A stretch of DNA of 64,000 nt from Spirochaetales bacterium (GTDB lineage Bacteria; Spirochaetota; Spirochaetia; SZUA-6), in the NCBI GenBank assembly GCA_027021365.1, contig JALUUM010000016.1, positions 62,001 through 126,000 of the forward strand. Direction: 5' to 3'. The notes beneath the pieces were generated by a model that saw nothing but the letters and a program-made list of their open reading frames with translations, was not told the DNA's origin and did no database searches. The stretch's first letter is position 1. Each line of letters begins with the position of its first letter. A program made the position numbers and the translations under genes. Shown here in pieces: positions 52,047 through 61,325 of this stretch.

Positions 52047-53420
52047 ATGGAGGATTTCAAAGGGATCAGGCGTTTCTTGTACAACTCATCGACTGCCGGA
52101 TGGTCGCTGATAGATTCGATTTTCATGACATTCTATGTTGCTTTTCTCCTTCCACCAAGGGAGAAGATTGCCGCCGGTATGGTGCAGTTCATCTCCAACA
52201 AGGCTTTTCTCGGAATATTTACCGTTCTGGGAAGCATCATGATATTCGGAAGAATAGTGGATGCGGTTGCCGATCCCCTTGTTGCCTCGTGGTCCGACAC
52301 ATCACGCTCTCCCCTGGGAAGGAGGAGGTTATTTCTTATAATGGGGGGTCTTCCCCTTGCTCTGTTCTCCGTACTGGTCTTCTTTCCCCCTGTTCCCCAT
52401 GTAAGCTGGGTAAATGCCCTGTACCTCGCTCTCGTTTTTGGCGGTTATTTCTTTGCTTTTACGGTGTATGTAGGCCCCTACCTTGCATTGATTCCGGAGC
52501 TTGGACACAGCGATGCCGAGAGAATAGGAATGACCACGGCTCAGGGCTATTTCTCCCTCATTGGAAATGCGGTAGTGATGATTGGGGGCCCGCTTCTCCT
52601 CTCACATTTCATGGCAAGGGACCCTGCCGTTACTGCTTACAGGAAGATGGCAATCAGCCTTGCCATTCCCGGATTGATAGTTGCCTACCTTGCCGTTTTC
52701 GTTGTGGATGAAAAGCGTTTTTCCAGTGCAAAGCCGAGTAATGTACCCTTAAAGGAGTCCTTCCTGAAGACCCTCAGGAACAGGGCCTTCATAATGTACC
52801 TCCTCGCCAACCTGGCCCTCTGGTTCGTTTTGAACATAATCCGCTCTTCAGCCATACCTATAACCCTCACATTGGCCAAGGCAGACGAGGCATTTGCCAG
52901 CACGATGTTTACATCCCTCTTCGGAGCTGCCGCGATCTTCTTTCCCCTTGTCTGGTGGCTCGGGAGAAAGATAGGAAAGAAACTTACCATGATGATCGGG
53001 TTGATAGGGTTCTCCATATTCTCCAGCATGTTTTCACTTACCGGCATAGTGGCGGTGGATCCCAAACTCTGGATTATCGTAAATGCAGCCCTCATGGGAC
53101 TACCCGTTGCAGTCCTTCTCGTTATCCCGAATGTGATTCTTGCGGAACTGTGCGACCTCGATGCAAAAAGAACGGGGGAGAGAAGGGAAGCGATGTTCTT
53201 CGGTGTTCAGGGCTTTTTCATGAAGTTGAACCTGGGTATCTCCACGGCAATACTTGCGCTCATGTATTCCCTTTTCGGCAAGGACATAAGCAATCCTCTC
53301 GGTGTAAGGATAACCCCCGTTATAGGAGGTGTGGTGGCGCTTCTTGGCCTGATTGCAGTTTTGCAATACCCGGAGAACGAGATACGAAGAGAGCTCGGTT
53401 TGAAAGAGGAGCTTCGCTGA
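52047..53420 (+). CDS. GPH-family sugar:cation symporter (MelB/XynB-like)
   Basis: The 457-residue protein has 12 membrane helices. It carries the GPH signature around helices 2-3: IVDAVADPLVASWSDTSRSP followed by LGRRRLFLIMGG, with conserved Asp residues for cation coupling. Another marker is LCDLDAKRTGERREAMFFG in the loop between helices 10 and 11. Members import glycosides, pentosides or hexuronides with Na+ or H+. An ACAGGAGGG box precedes the ATG. It may feed the dehydrogenase cluster at 42-47 kb. Confidence 0.92.
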   Translation: MEDFKGIRRFLYNSSTAGWSLIDSIFMTFYVAFLLPPREKIAAGMVQFISNKAFLGIFTVLGSIMIFGRIVDAVADPLVASWSDTSRSPLGRRRLFLIMGGLPLALFSVLVFFPPVPHVSWVNALYLALVFGGYFFAFTVYVGPYLALIPELGHSDAERIGMTTAQGYFSLIGNAVVMIGGPLLLSHFMARDPAVTAYRKMAISLAIPGLIVAYLAVFVVDEKRFSSAKPSNVPLKESFLKTLRNRAFIMYLLANLALWFVLNIIRSSAIPITLTLAKADEAFASTMFTSLFGAAAIFFPLVWWLGRKIGKKLTMMIGLIGFSIFSSMFSLTGIVAVDPKLWIIVNAALMGLPVAVLLVIPNVILAELCDLDAKRTGERREAMFFGVQGFFMKLNLGISTAILALMYSLFGKDISNPLGVRITPVIGGVVALLGLIAVLQYPENEIRRELGLKEELR

Positions 53421-53440
53421 GAGATTCTTTTTTTGAATGT

Positions 53441-54541
53441 TCATGGGACCACGAGTACCTTGGCTCCCCTTGCATTTCCTTTTTTAAGATCTTTCAATGC
53501 CTTACCTGCATCACATAGATTGTACGTTTCAACGAGCGGTTTGATTGGAATTTCGGCTGCATGCTTCAAGAAGGTTTCTATGTCGTAGGGAGTCAAATTT
53601 GCAACGGATTTTATCTCGCGCTCCATCCAGAGGTCCCTGCCGTAGTCGAGTTTCAGGAGCGCCGCCTTGTCCTTTTCCTCCTTACGGATGGCATTTATTA
53701 CGAGACGGCCGCCGGGTTTGAGGTGCCTCAGCGCGTAGGCGACCGGTTTCCAGGCAGGCGTCGTATCGATAATTGCATCCATCGCTTCGGGAGGGGAATC
53801 CTCCGTGGCTCCTGTCCAGGAGGCGCCGAGTTCCTCTGCAAATTCACGCTGCCTCTCGCTGCGTGCGAAGACGAAGCACCTCAAACCCGGCAGGAGGTGA
53901 AGTGCAAGCTGCATTACCAGATGGGCAGATGCACCGAAACCTGTAAAACCGAGGATTTTACCTTCCGAAGCCTCGGCCCCCGGGGTACCGGAATGGGAAG
54001 ACGAAGTTTTCGGTGCTCTGTCCGGAAGAGCCCCATCCAGAAGGCCTGTCAGCCTTAGCGACCTGTACCCGGTACTTCCTGCACAGAGGAGGGGAGCAGC
54101 TTCTGTATCGGAAAATGCTTCGGGAATCGGATAGGCAGAGCCTTCAGGGACAACCATGTACTCGGCATAACCTCCGTTTGCATCCCTTCCCGTAGCCTTG
54201 AATTCGGGGCAAAGGTTCTGTTTTCCCGAGAGGCAGTAGCTACACCTGCCGCAGGAGGAATATATCCAACCGACTCCAACCCTATCACCGATCTTGAATC
54301 TTCTGACCCCTTCACCAGGCAAGTCGACCCTGCCTACCACCTCGTGTCCAGGAATAACGGGAAGTTCCGGAGGGGGAGTCCTTCCCTCTATCTCGTCTAA
54401 TTCCGTATGGCACACCCCGCAGGCTGATACCCTTATCCTTACCATTCCCGGGCCAGGCTCCGGAATTGGAACATCCGCTTCCTGGAGAATTTCCCTCTCC
54501 TCCGTTATCGGTCCCGTTTCCGTAATCATCATCGCCTTCAT
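53441..54541 (-). CDS. Zinc-dependent alcohol dehydrogenase with loop insertion
   Basis: The 366-residue MDR enzyme has catalytic zinc ligands Cys (ACGVCHTELD), His-Glu (PGHEVVGRV) and a later Cys. The structural zinc lobe is CGRCSYCLSGKQNLC and the Rossmann region is GFTGFGASAHLVMQ. A Ser/Pro/Gly-rich insert of about 25 residues (GALPDRAPKTSSSHSGTPG) precedes the Rossmann motif where relatives have a short turn. ATG 54541 is preferred over the frame extending to 54649 because MKAMMI starts the family domain. It is divergent from the ABC operon. Confidence 0.88.
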   Translation of the reverse strand: MKAMMITETGPITEEREILQEADVPIPEPGPGMVRIRVSACGVCHTELDEIEGRTPPPELPVIPGHEVVGRVDLPGEGVRRFKIGDRVGVGWIYSSCGRCSYCLSGKQNLCPEFKATGRDANGGYAEYMVVPEGSAYPIPEAFSDTEAAPLLCAGSTGYRSLRLTGLLDGALPDRAPKTSSSHSGTPGAEASEGKILGFTGFGASAHLVMQLALHLLPGLRCFVFARSERQREFAEELGASWTGATEDSPPEAMDAIIDTTPAWKPVAYALRHLKPGGRLVINAIRKEEKDKAALLKLDYGRDLWMEREIKSVANLTPYDIETFLKHAAEIPIKPLVETYNLCDAGKALKDLKKGNARGAKVLVVP

Positions 54542-54662
54542 AGTTAATAATTTATTGAGACCGTATAAATAAGTAAATAACAAGAAATTATATTTTTTTA
54601 TCTCATATATATGGTTTCCCGGTAGGGAGATTGTTATCTTAATAATCAAGCAGGAGGAATTT

Positions 54663-55415
54663 ATGGCAATAGTAGAGCTGGAGAATGTAACGAAAATCTA
54701 TCCCCTGGGAAAGACAGAGGTGGTTGCCGTTAAAGGGGTATCATTCAGCATTACAAGGGGAGATTTCATCTCCATTGCAGGGCCTTCAGGTTCGGGAAAG
54801 ACCACTATACTGAACATGATTGGCTGCATAGACGTTCCCACCGAGGGAACTGTCAAGATTGCCGGCAGAATTACGAGCGAGCTCAATGACCGGGAAATCA
54901 CGAACCTCCGGCATGATGTAATCGGGTTTATCTTTCAATCCTTCAACCTCATCCCCGTCTTGAATGTCTACGAGAATATAGAGTTTCCCCTTCTCCTTGG
55001 AAAGGATTCTTTAAGGGGAAGGGAGAAGGAGGAGTGGATACAGTTCCTCATGGAGGAGGTTGGCCTTTCGGAGTGGAGGAACCACAAGCCTGCCGAACTT
55101 TCGGGTGGCCAGAGGCAGAGGGTTGCAATAGCAAGGGCTCTAGTTACGAAACCTCAGATCGTACTTGCAGACGAGCCAACTGCAAACCTCGACTCTGAAA
55201 CGGGGGAGGCGATAATCGAGCTTATGAAAAAGATGAACAGTGACCTGGGAACTACATTCATATTCTCCACACACGATCCAACGATAGTGGAGATAGCGGA
55301 TCACATAATAAGGCTGCGTGACGGCAAGATAATAGAGAACTACCGTAAAGCCGACAGGGAAGCTGAAGGAAAGAAGATGAGGGCAGATGCGGATGCAGAG
55401 GTGTCGGGGAGGTAG
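54663..55415 (+). CDS. LolD/MacB-type ABC transporter ATPase
   Basis: The 250-residue ATPase has Walker A GPSGSGKTT, Q-loop FIFQSFNLIPVLNVYEN, signature ELSGGQRQRVAIARAL, Walker B VLADEPTANLD and switch His in STHDPT. It is 250 residues long with a charged tail. AGGAGG lies five bases before the ATG. It powers the two FtsX-type permeases encoded next. With the LolA-like and barrel genes it likely moves lipids or lipoproteins toward the outer membrane. Confidence 0.93.
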   Translation: MAIVELENVTKIYPLGKTEVVAVKGVSFSITRGDFISIAGPSGSGKTTILNMIGCIDVPTEGTVKIAGRITSELNDREITNLRHDVIGFIFQSFNLIPVLNVYENIEFPLLLGKDSLRGREKEEWIQFLMEEVGLSEWRNHKPAELSGGQRQRVAIARALVTKPQIVLADEPTANLDSETGEAIIELMKKMNSDLGTTFIFSTHDPTIVEIADHIIRLRDGKIIENYRKADREAEGKKMRADADAEVSGR

Positions 55416-55418
55416 GTA

Positions 55419-56930
55419 ATGGTAATACTGAAGATAGCCTTCAGAAACCTGAAAGAGCACAAGTCCAAGACCCTGATAGTGGGAAGCATAATTGCCGTGG
55501 GGATAATGGTTCTGGTGATTGGAAACTCCATGATGGATACTGCAACGAGCGGGATAAGGAAGGCCTACTGGGACAATTATACCGGCCACATCATCATTAC
55601 AGGTATATCGAGGAGCAAGGTTACACTCTTTGGAATCGAAGGCGGCCCCAGTGCGATGAACGAGACGGTGCCGAGAATTCCGAAATACGAGGATGTGTAC
55701 AAATTTGTCACTTCCCTGCCTGAGGTCGACAAGGTCAACCCGCAGGCCTACGGTATGGCAATAATCAACCTGTCCGGCAGCGAGGATAAAAGCGAGGATA
55801 AAAGTGATGACAAAAGGAAGACCTTTACACAGCTCTTTGGCATAGACCCCGACTACTACAGGAAGATGTTCCCCGGCAACCTCGACCTGGTAGCAGGAAG
55901 ATTTCTAAAAAAGGGGGAAGGAGGGATACTTCTCTCCGAAAGAATTGCAAAACGTCTCTCCGGGGGCGATGAGCTTGATATTTCACCCGGGGACAAGGTG
56001 CTTCTTACCAGCATGAACGATTTCAGCGGAATGAAGATTCGGGAGGTACCGGTAGTCGGGATTTTCAGGTTCAAGACGGAAGACCCGGTTTTGAGCTATG
56101 TATCGATAGCTGACATAGATACTGTAAGGGCATTGAACGGCATGACAGTAACCTCGAAGGAAGAGATAAAGTTAAACGGAGAGGAAGCATCGCTCTTAGG
56201 GAATGTCGGGGACGAGGAGCTCTTCGGAGGCGGCGGAATAGTGGAAAATGTCAATCCCGACGAGGGAAACCTGAATGAAAAGAAACTTCTCAACATACTC
56301 GGTGATACGTCGAAGAGAAAAGAGCTTGCAAAGACCGATTCGGGGGCATGGCACTTTCTCCTTGTAAAGGTCAAAAACACGAGAAGCATAAACAGGGTAA
56401 TAAAAAAGTTGAACGATTACTTCAGGCAAAATGAAATCGAAGCAAGGGCTACCGACTGGATAGATGCCGCAGGAATGACTGCCTCCCTTGCCAACAATAT
56501 AAAGCTTATCTTCAACATCGTGATACTGATAATTGCCATCGTGGCAATCATAATAATAATGAATACCATTGTGATTTCCGTTACCGAGAGGATTTCAGAG
56601 ATAGGTACCATGAGGGCAATAGGTGCGCAGAAGTCCTTCGTAAGGCGAATGATAATGGCCGAGACGACGATGATCTCCCTGGTTTTCGGGGCAATCGGAA
56701 TCGTGCTGGGAGCTCTCGTTCTGGCATTCCTGAACCTCAGGGGCATACCGGCGCCAAACATATTCTTCGAGGTCATTTTCGGCGGAAAGGTTTTACACCC
56801 GATACTCTCACTCTCATCCGTCGTTGGTTCCCTCGTCGTCGTGGTGATAATCGGTGTGGTTGCAAGCCTGTATCCCGTCGCCATAGCCCTGAAGATCCAA
56901 CCGGTGCAGGCGATGCAGAGGGCGGCATGA
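55419..56930 (+). CDS. FtsX/LolE-type ABC permease (first of two)
   Basis: The 503-residue protein has an N-terminal helix (KTLIVGSIIAVGIMVLVIG), a large periplasmic domain (about residues 45-365) and three C-terminal helices with coupling segment ERISEIGTMRAIGAQ. The ending is KIQPVQAMQRAA. It follows the LolC/E topology. The periplasmic domain has an EDKS repeat (residues about 124-135). It probably forms a heterodimer with the second permease at 57036. The start is three bases after the ATPase stop. Confidence 0.9.
   Translation: MVILKIAFRNLKEHKSKTLIVGSIIAVGIMVLVIGNSMMDTATSGIRKAYWDNYTGHIIITGISRSKVTLFGIEGGPSAMNETVPRIPKYEDVYKFVTSLPEVDKVNPQAYGMAIINLSGSEDKSEDKSDDKRKTFTQLFGIDPDYYRKMFPGNLDLVAGRFLKKGEGGILLSERIAKRLSGGDELDISPGDKVLLTSMNDFSGMKIREVPVVGIFRFKTEDPVLSYVSIADIDTVRALNGMTVTSKEEIKLNGEEASLLGNVGDEELFGGGGIVENVNPDEGNLNEKKLLNILGDTSKRKELAKTDSGAWHFLLVKVKNTRSINRVIKKLNDYFRQNEIEARATDWIDAAGMTASLANNIKLIFNIVILIIAIVAIIIIMNTIVISVTERISEIGTMRAIGAQKSFVRRMIMAETTMISLVFGAIGIVLGALVLAFLNLRGIPAPNIFFEVIFGGKVLHPILSLSSVVGSLVVVVIIGVVASLYPVAIALKIQPVQAMQRAA
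55789..55824 (+). repeat. 12-bp in-frame tandem repeat (3 units) in the permease
   Basis: AGCGAGGATAAA occurs twice perfectly, followed by AGTGATGACAAA, giving SEDKSEDKSDDK in the periplasmic domain. Confidence 0.85.
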
Positions 56931-56946
56931 TGAGGCAAAGTATAGA

Positions 56947-56976
56947 GGCAAAAACAGGTAAAAACAGGCAAAAACA
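56947..56976. repeat. 10-bp tandem repeat (3 units) between the two permease genes
   Basis: GGCAAAAACA, GGTAAAAACA and GGCAAAAACA run head to tail in the 105-base gap separating the two permease genes. The unit is not a multiple of three, consistent with a non-coding location. Confidence 0.85.
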
Positions 56977-57035
56977 TCCGGGCATAGACATCGAGGCGGG
57001 CAAGAATAGATGCATTACATTATGGAGGAAAAAGG

Positions 57036-58427
57036 ATGAGCAATGTCCTTAAGATATCACTTAGAAACTTGAGCAGGCAGAAGAAGCGTAGCTTTCTCCT
57101 GGGGGGAGCGATCGCCTTCGGGGTCCTTATAATAACACTGCTCAACAGTTTCACAGCAGGAATTACGGACAATGTAAAGGAAAACTTTTCGGGCATCTTC
57201 GGCGGCCACATATTTGTTTCCGGTTCCGTAGTAACTTCTTCCGGAAAGGTCGTGACTGTAATAAGGAACGATGCCCTGGTTGAAAAGGCGCTGGAACCGG
57301 TAAAGGGCTACATAAGGTCCGTTCATAAGCGGTCCAAAGTCATGGCGGAACTGATATTCGCTTCCAGGACCTTTATTCAGAGGATAGACGGGGTGGACTG
57401 GAATGAGGAGGGTTTCCTCGATTCGATTCCCATTGTATCGGGAAAGCTTTCCGGCACCGTGGGTGACCTGAAAGCAACCCTTAAAGGAAAGGGCGGGAGA
57501 CAGGCCATTATTCTTCCGGTCTCCACTGCAGAGAGGCTCGGCATACAGGTGGGAGAATCCCTCCTTGCAAGGTTTTCCACGGTAACGGGCCAGAGGAACG
57601 TGGGAGAATTCGTCCTCGTTGCAACCGTACGGGATCAGGAGACCTTCGGAATATCGAATGGCTTTGCAAATATAGAGTACCTCAACGAGCTTCTCGGCCT
57701 TTCCGACGGGGAGTATCAAAGTCTGAATATCTACCTGAAGAACATGGAAGACATAGATTTCGTCGCTGCAAGCATATACAGGAAGCTCAAGTCCGAGGCC
57801 CTCGTGGAACCGAGGTTGAACATGGACGAACCGGCAGCGGGCAAGGATGGCGAGCCTTCACCCTCCCGCAGAAGGGCAATGGCATCGCTTATGGGAGGCT
57901 CCTTCTTCGGGAACTCTGTTCCGGAGCCATGGAAGGGTACCAAGTACTCCGTAGTTACACTCAACGACCTGCTCTCCAGCGTTAAGGACATGGTGAAAGT
58001 TCTGAATACCGTGGGTTTCGTGATATTCATGATTCTGCTTGGAATAACGATGGTGGGTATAACGAACTCTTTCAGGATGACGATAAGGGAGAGGACCCGG
58101 GAGATAGGAACGATGAGGGCAATCGGTATGCAGAGACGGGGAGTGCGGAATATCCTGCTTATGGAAGCCTTTTTCATAGCACTTACCGGGGCTTTGATCG
58201 GACTGCTCCTGGCAGGAGTTGCAATGCTGATACTGGGCAGCATCCCCTTCGGTTCATCTTTTCTGTGGATTTTCCTTCACAAAGGAAAGATAACCTTTTC
58301 CCTTGTGCCTCTGGATGTAGCGATAAACCTGGCGGTACTCCTCCTCTTGAGCATGCTTGCCGCTTGGGGACCTGCCAGAAAAGCATCCAGGCTCGAACCG
58401 GCAGAGGCATTGAGGACGGAATTCTAA
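57036..58427 (+). CDS. FtsX/LolE-type ABC permease (second of two)
   Basis: The 463-residue protein has the same layout as its neighbour. It has an N-terminal helix (RSFLLGGAIAFGVLIITLL), a periplasmic domain (about residues 45-320) and three C-terminal helices. The coupling loop is ERTREIGTMRAIGMQ and the terminal motif is RLEPAEALRTEF. A Pro/Ser/Arg stretch (about 265-285) lies in the periplasmic domain. GGAGGAAAAAGG precedes the ATG. Two different permeases plus one ATPase mirror LolCDE. Confidence 0.9.
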   Translation: MSNVLKISLRNLSRQKKRSFLLGGAIAFGVLIITLLNSFTAGITDNVKENFSGIFGGHIFVSGSVVTSSGKVVTVIRNDALVEKALEPVKGYIRSVHKRSKVMAELIFASRTFIQRIDGVDWNEEGFLDSIPIVSGKLSGTVGDLKATLKGKGGRQAIILPVSTAERLGIQVGESLLARFSTVTGQRNVGEFVLVATVRDQETFGISNGFANIEYLNELLGLSDGEYQSLNIYLKNMEDIDFVAASIYRKLKSEALVEPRLNMDEPAAGKDGEPSPSRRRAMASLMGGSFFGNSVPEPWKGTKYSVVTLNDLLSSVKDMVKVLNTVGFVIFMILLGITMVGITNSFRMTIRERTREIGTMRAIGMQRRGVRNILLMEAFFIALTGALIGLLLAGVAMLILGSIPFGSSFLWIFLHKGKITFSLVPLDVAINLAVLLLLSMLAAWGPARKASRLEPAEALRTEF

Positions 58428-58448
58428 TCTCATAACAGGAGGCTTTAA

Positions 58449-59222
58449 ATGAAATTGTTCGAAAAGAGAAAAGCATTGGCAACGGTTTTCGTACTACTCA
58501 TATTGATACTTGCCACGCCGTCAACCCTGTTTGCCGCCACGGATTACCAGAAGATACTAAAGAGTATCGACAACTTGAGGCGATTCGAGGAGGGTGATTT
58601 CTCCAGTGTCCTCACGATGATTTCGCAAGATCCGGAGAAGGGTACCGATAAAAAGGTAGTAAGGCAGTTCAGGAGAGATAAAGACAACAAGTTTCTCATG
58701 TTGATAGAGGAACCGGAGGTTCAGAAGGGCCAGGGTTACCTCCGTGTGGGAGACAACCTCTGGTTCTACGATCCTGAAAGCAGGAAGTTTTCCCATACCT
58801 CCCTGAAGGAGAATTTCTCCGATACCGATGCCAAGAACTCGGATTTCGGAAGGTCTTCCCTCTCGGAAGATTACATCGTAGAGAGGGGAAGTGAGGGCAA
58901 GCTTGGCAAGTTTGATGTCTATATACTGGAACTGAAGGCAACCAACAACGAGGTAACATATCCCTACATGAAGGTATGGGTCACGAAGAAGAACTACCTC
59001 GTATTGAAGGTGGAGGAGTACAGCCTGACAAAGAGGCTTTTAAGGACTTCATACTTTCCAAAGTATGCAAAGGTAGGAAGTACATTTACGCCGACTGTCA
59101 TGCTTTTCATAGACAACCTCGTTAAGGGAAAGAAAACACAAATCACGGTAAAGGATATCTCCATAGAGAAACTACCCGACTATGTCTTTACCAAGTCTTA
59201 TGTGGAACGTGTGAACAGGTAG
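58449..59222 (+). CDS. LolA-like outer-membrane lipoprotein-sorting protein
   Basis: The 257-residue protein has a signal peptide (TVFVLLILILATPSTLFAA) and then a LolA/LolB-type half-barrel. Strands VVRQFRRDKDNKFLMLIEEPE, GYLRVGDNLWFYDPESRKF and PYMKVWVTKKNYLVLKVE carry the family pattern. The lipobox Cys is absent, so it is a soluble periplasmic carrier. An AGGAGG box precedes the ATG, 21 bases after the permease gene. It is a good candidate shuttle between the ABC complex and the barrel encoded next. Confidence 0.85.
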   Translation: MKLFEKRKALATVFVLLILILATPSTLFAATDYQKILKSIDNLRRFEEGDFSSVLTMISQDPEKGTDKKVVRQFRRDKDNKFLMLIEEPEVQKGQGYLRVGDNLWFYDPESRKFSHTSLKENFSDTDAKNSDFGRSSLSEDYIVERGSEGKLGKFDVYILELKATNNEVTYPYMKVWVTKKNYLVLKVEEYSLTKRLLRTSYFPKYAKVGSTFTPTVMLFIDNLVKGKKTQITVKDISIEKLPDYVFTKSYVERVNR

Positions 59223-59237
59223 AGAGGAGAGGTAACG

Positions 59238-60590
59238 ATGAAAAAGGTGATATTGACGATTATGGCTGTAGTACTGCTTATTCCCTCCGTTTCAATCTGG
59301 GCAGAGAATGATAATGGCAGCGGAATGAGCGGAACTGACGAGGAGAGCATGTTTGGAGGCGATGCAGGCAGCGTAGTGGAAGAGGTTAAAAAGGAAGATA
59401 CGGTAGCAGGAACCGAGAAGGCACTTCTCAAATCCGCCGGTGCCACTATCGGGGGAAAGTATATCTTTTCCGTCACTTCGAGCTGGAACTGGGTGAATCC
59501 GGAGCTTACGGCAGATTCACTTAAAAATCCCGATGACGAGAGTCTCGATACTGCCCTCGATGCAACGATCTATCTGGATTCGAAGCCGAGCGAGAATTTT
59601 CGTGTTTTCGGGAAAGTCGATGTATCCTACCCCTTTACAGAGGCGGATATTTCAGTGAGGGAACTCTTCTCGGATTTCAACTGGAACAACCGACTCTTTT
59701 TTCGAGGGGGGAAACAGACTATCAACTGGGGCGTGGGCTACTTTTTCAGCCCTGCCGACCTGGTAAACCTTACTCCGATAAATCCCGAGGATCCCGAGGC
59801 GGAGAGAGAGGGCCCCGTATCGTTAAAGGTGAATCTGCCATTGGATATTCACAACCTCTACCTCTATCTCATAGACAACAACATAGAAAAACCCTGGGAA
59901 GTTGCCGTGGCACCAAAGGCTGAGTTCGTGCTGGGTGAAACGGAAGTGGGAATCGGTGGTATATATCAATATGATCATCCTACTGCCGGAATGCTGACTT
60001 TCAGCAGTTCGATCTCGGATTTCGATATATTCGGCGAAGGTGTCATGAAGTACGGTTCGGACAAGAATTTTATAGAGACGACGGATGTGACGCTTTCAAA
60101 TCCCTTTGGGCTGCATGTTGTAAAGAAGGATGATACCTGGTTTTTTTCCGGTACAGTAGGTTTCATGTACAACCACATCGATGAGGAGGGCAATTTCAGT
60201 TTCATGACTGCAGCCCAGTACCTCTACAACGGGGAGGGATATGCTGACAAGGATTTCATGAAGGACAACAACTCCGGAATCATGGTTCTTCTGGGAAACG
60301 GGGATATCTCTGCAAGCGACCTGTTGAGACCCGGGCTGCACTACGGCGCAGCATCCTTCCACTGGAACGGAATGTTCAACAGCGATTTTTCCCTCTCTCT
60401 CTTCTGGATAGGAAATCTCATGGATGGTTCGGGCAGGGTAAGTCCCTCCGTTTCATATTCACCGATAGACAACGGGAGCATCACGGTTAGCCTTCCATTC
60501 ACCTACGGTGATGACGGGTACGAGTACACGCAAAACGGAAGAAACCTCTCTCTGAATGTCAAGCTGTCACTTGGCAGCGGATCTTTTTAA
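59238..60590 (+). CDS. Outer-membrane β-barrel protein with DUF1302-like motif
   Basis: The 450-residue protein has a signal peptide (VILTIMAVVLLIPSVSIWA) and an acidic Gly/Ser/Glu leader (about residues 22-60). About 380 residues of amphipathic strands follow. The segment LFFRGGKQTINWGVGYFF with LVNLTPINPED matches the G-R/K-Q-x-x-x-W-G...INP pattern of DUF1302 barrels. In other diderms these occur with periplasmic lipid-binding and inner-membrane exporter genes. It is the outer-membrane element of this locus. AGGAGAGG precedes the ATG. Confidence 0.75.
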   Translation: MKKVILTIMAVVLLIPSVSIWAENDNGSGMSGTDEESMFGGDAGSVVEEVKKEDTVAGTEKALLKSAGATIGGKYIFSVTSSWNWVNPELTADSLKNPDDESLDTALDATIYLDSKPSENFRVFGKVDVSYPFTEADISVRELFSDFNWNNRLFFRGGKQTINWGVGYFFSPADLVNLTPINPEDPEAEREGPVSLKVNLPLDIHNLYLYLIDNNIEKPWEVAVAPKAEFVLGETEVGIGGIYQYDHPTAGMLTFSSSISDFDIFGEGVMKYGSDKNFIETTDVTLSNPFGLHVVKKDDTWFFSGTVGFMYNHIDEEGNFSFMTAAQYLYNGEGYADKDFMKDNNSGIMVLLGNGDISASDLLRPGLHYGAASFHWNGMFNSDFSLSLFWIGNLMDGSGRVSPSVSYSPIDNGSITVSLPFTYGDDGYEYTQNGRNLSLNVKLSLGSGSF

Positions 60591-60611
60591 TATTCATTTC
60601 GATTTAAGGTT

Positions 60612-61325
60612 ATGAGGGCGAAAATACTTATCGTAGAAGACGAAAGGGAGATGGCAGAACTGATACGGATGTACCTGGAGAGGGAAGGTGCAGAGATCAC
60701 TGTCTGTGAAACGGGGGAAGAAGCTCTCGATATTCTTTCAGGAAACAGGACTTTCGATATAATGATCCTCGATATAAACCTCCCCGGGATGGACGGATTC
60801 GAACTGCTTGGGAGTATAAGGAGAAACAGCAACCTAAAGACAAGCCAACTTCCCGTAATGATAGTTTCTGCCCGGGAGGCAGATGAGGATATAATAATGG
60901 GCCTGGGCATCGGGGCGGACGAGTTTATCGTAAAACCCTTTTCTCCGAGGGTGCTGGTTGCAAGGGTGAGGGCACTGCTACGAAGAATCGGTGACATGAA
61001 AGTGTCAGGTGACAGGGATGTGATTTCCATTGGCCCTTTTTCCCTGGATCTCGATGCCTACACTTTGAAGAAGGGCGGTGAACGCATTCCCCTCTCTGTT
61101 AAGGAGTTCGAGGTCTTAAGGCACCTCGTTGAAAACAGGGGGAAGGCATGTACACCAAACGAGATCTATTCCTCTGTTTGGAAAAATGCCTACGGAGACC
61201 TCACGGCTGTTGCCGTTTACATTCAGAGATTGAGGAAGAAAATAGAGGATAACCCGTCGGAACCGGTGTACATAAGAACAATCCATGGAAAGGGCTATCT
61301 CTTTTCGACAGGGAATGGCATGTGA
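60612..61325 (+). CDS. OmpR/PhoB-family response regulator
   Basis: The 237-residue protein has a receiver domain with acidic pocket IVEDE, phospho-Asp54 (MILDINLPGMDG) and Lys in VKPFSPR. A winged-helix DNA-binding domain follows, with LSVKEFEVLRHLVEN and AVYIQRLRKKIEDNP. AAGG lies just before the ATG, 21 bases after the barrel gene. It partners the overlapping histidine kinase and probably regulates this transport locus. Confidence 0.94.
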   Translation: MRAKILIVEDEREMAELIRMYLEREGAEITVCETGEEALDILSGNRTFDIMILDINLPGMDGFELLGSIRRNSNLKTSQLPVMIVSAREADEDIIMGLGIGADEFIVKPFSPRVLVARVRALLRRIGDMKVSGDRDVISIGPFSLDLDAYTLKKGGERIPLSVKEFEVLRHLVENRGKACTPNEIYSSVWKNAYGDLTAVAVYIQRLRKKIEDNPSEPVYIRTIHGKGYLFSTGNGM

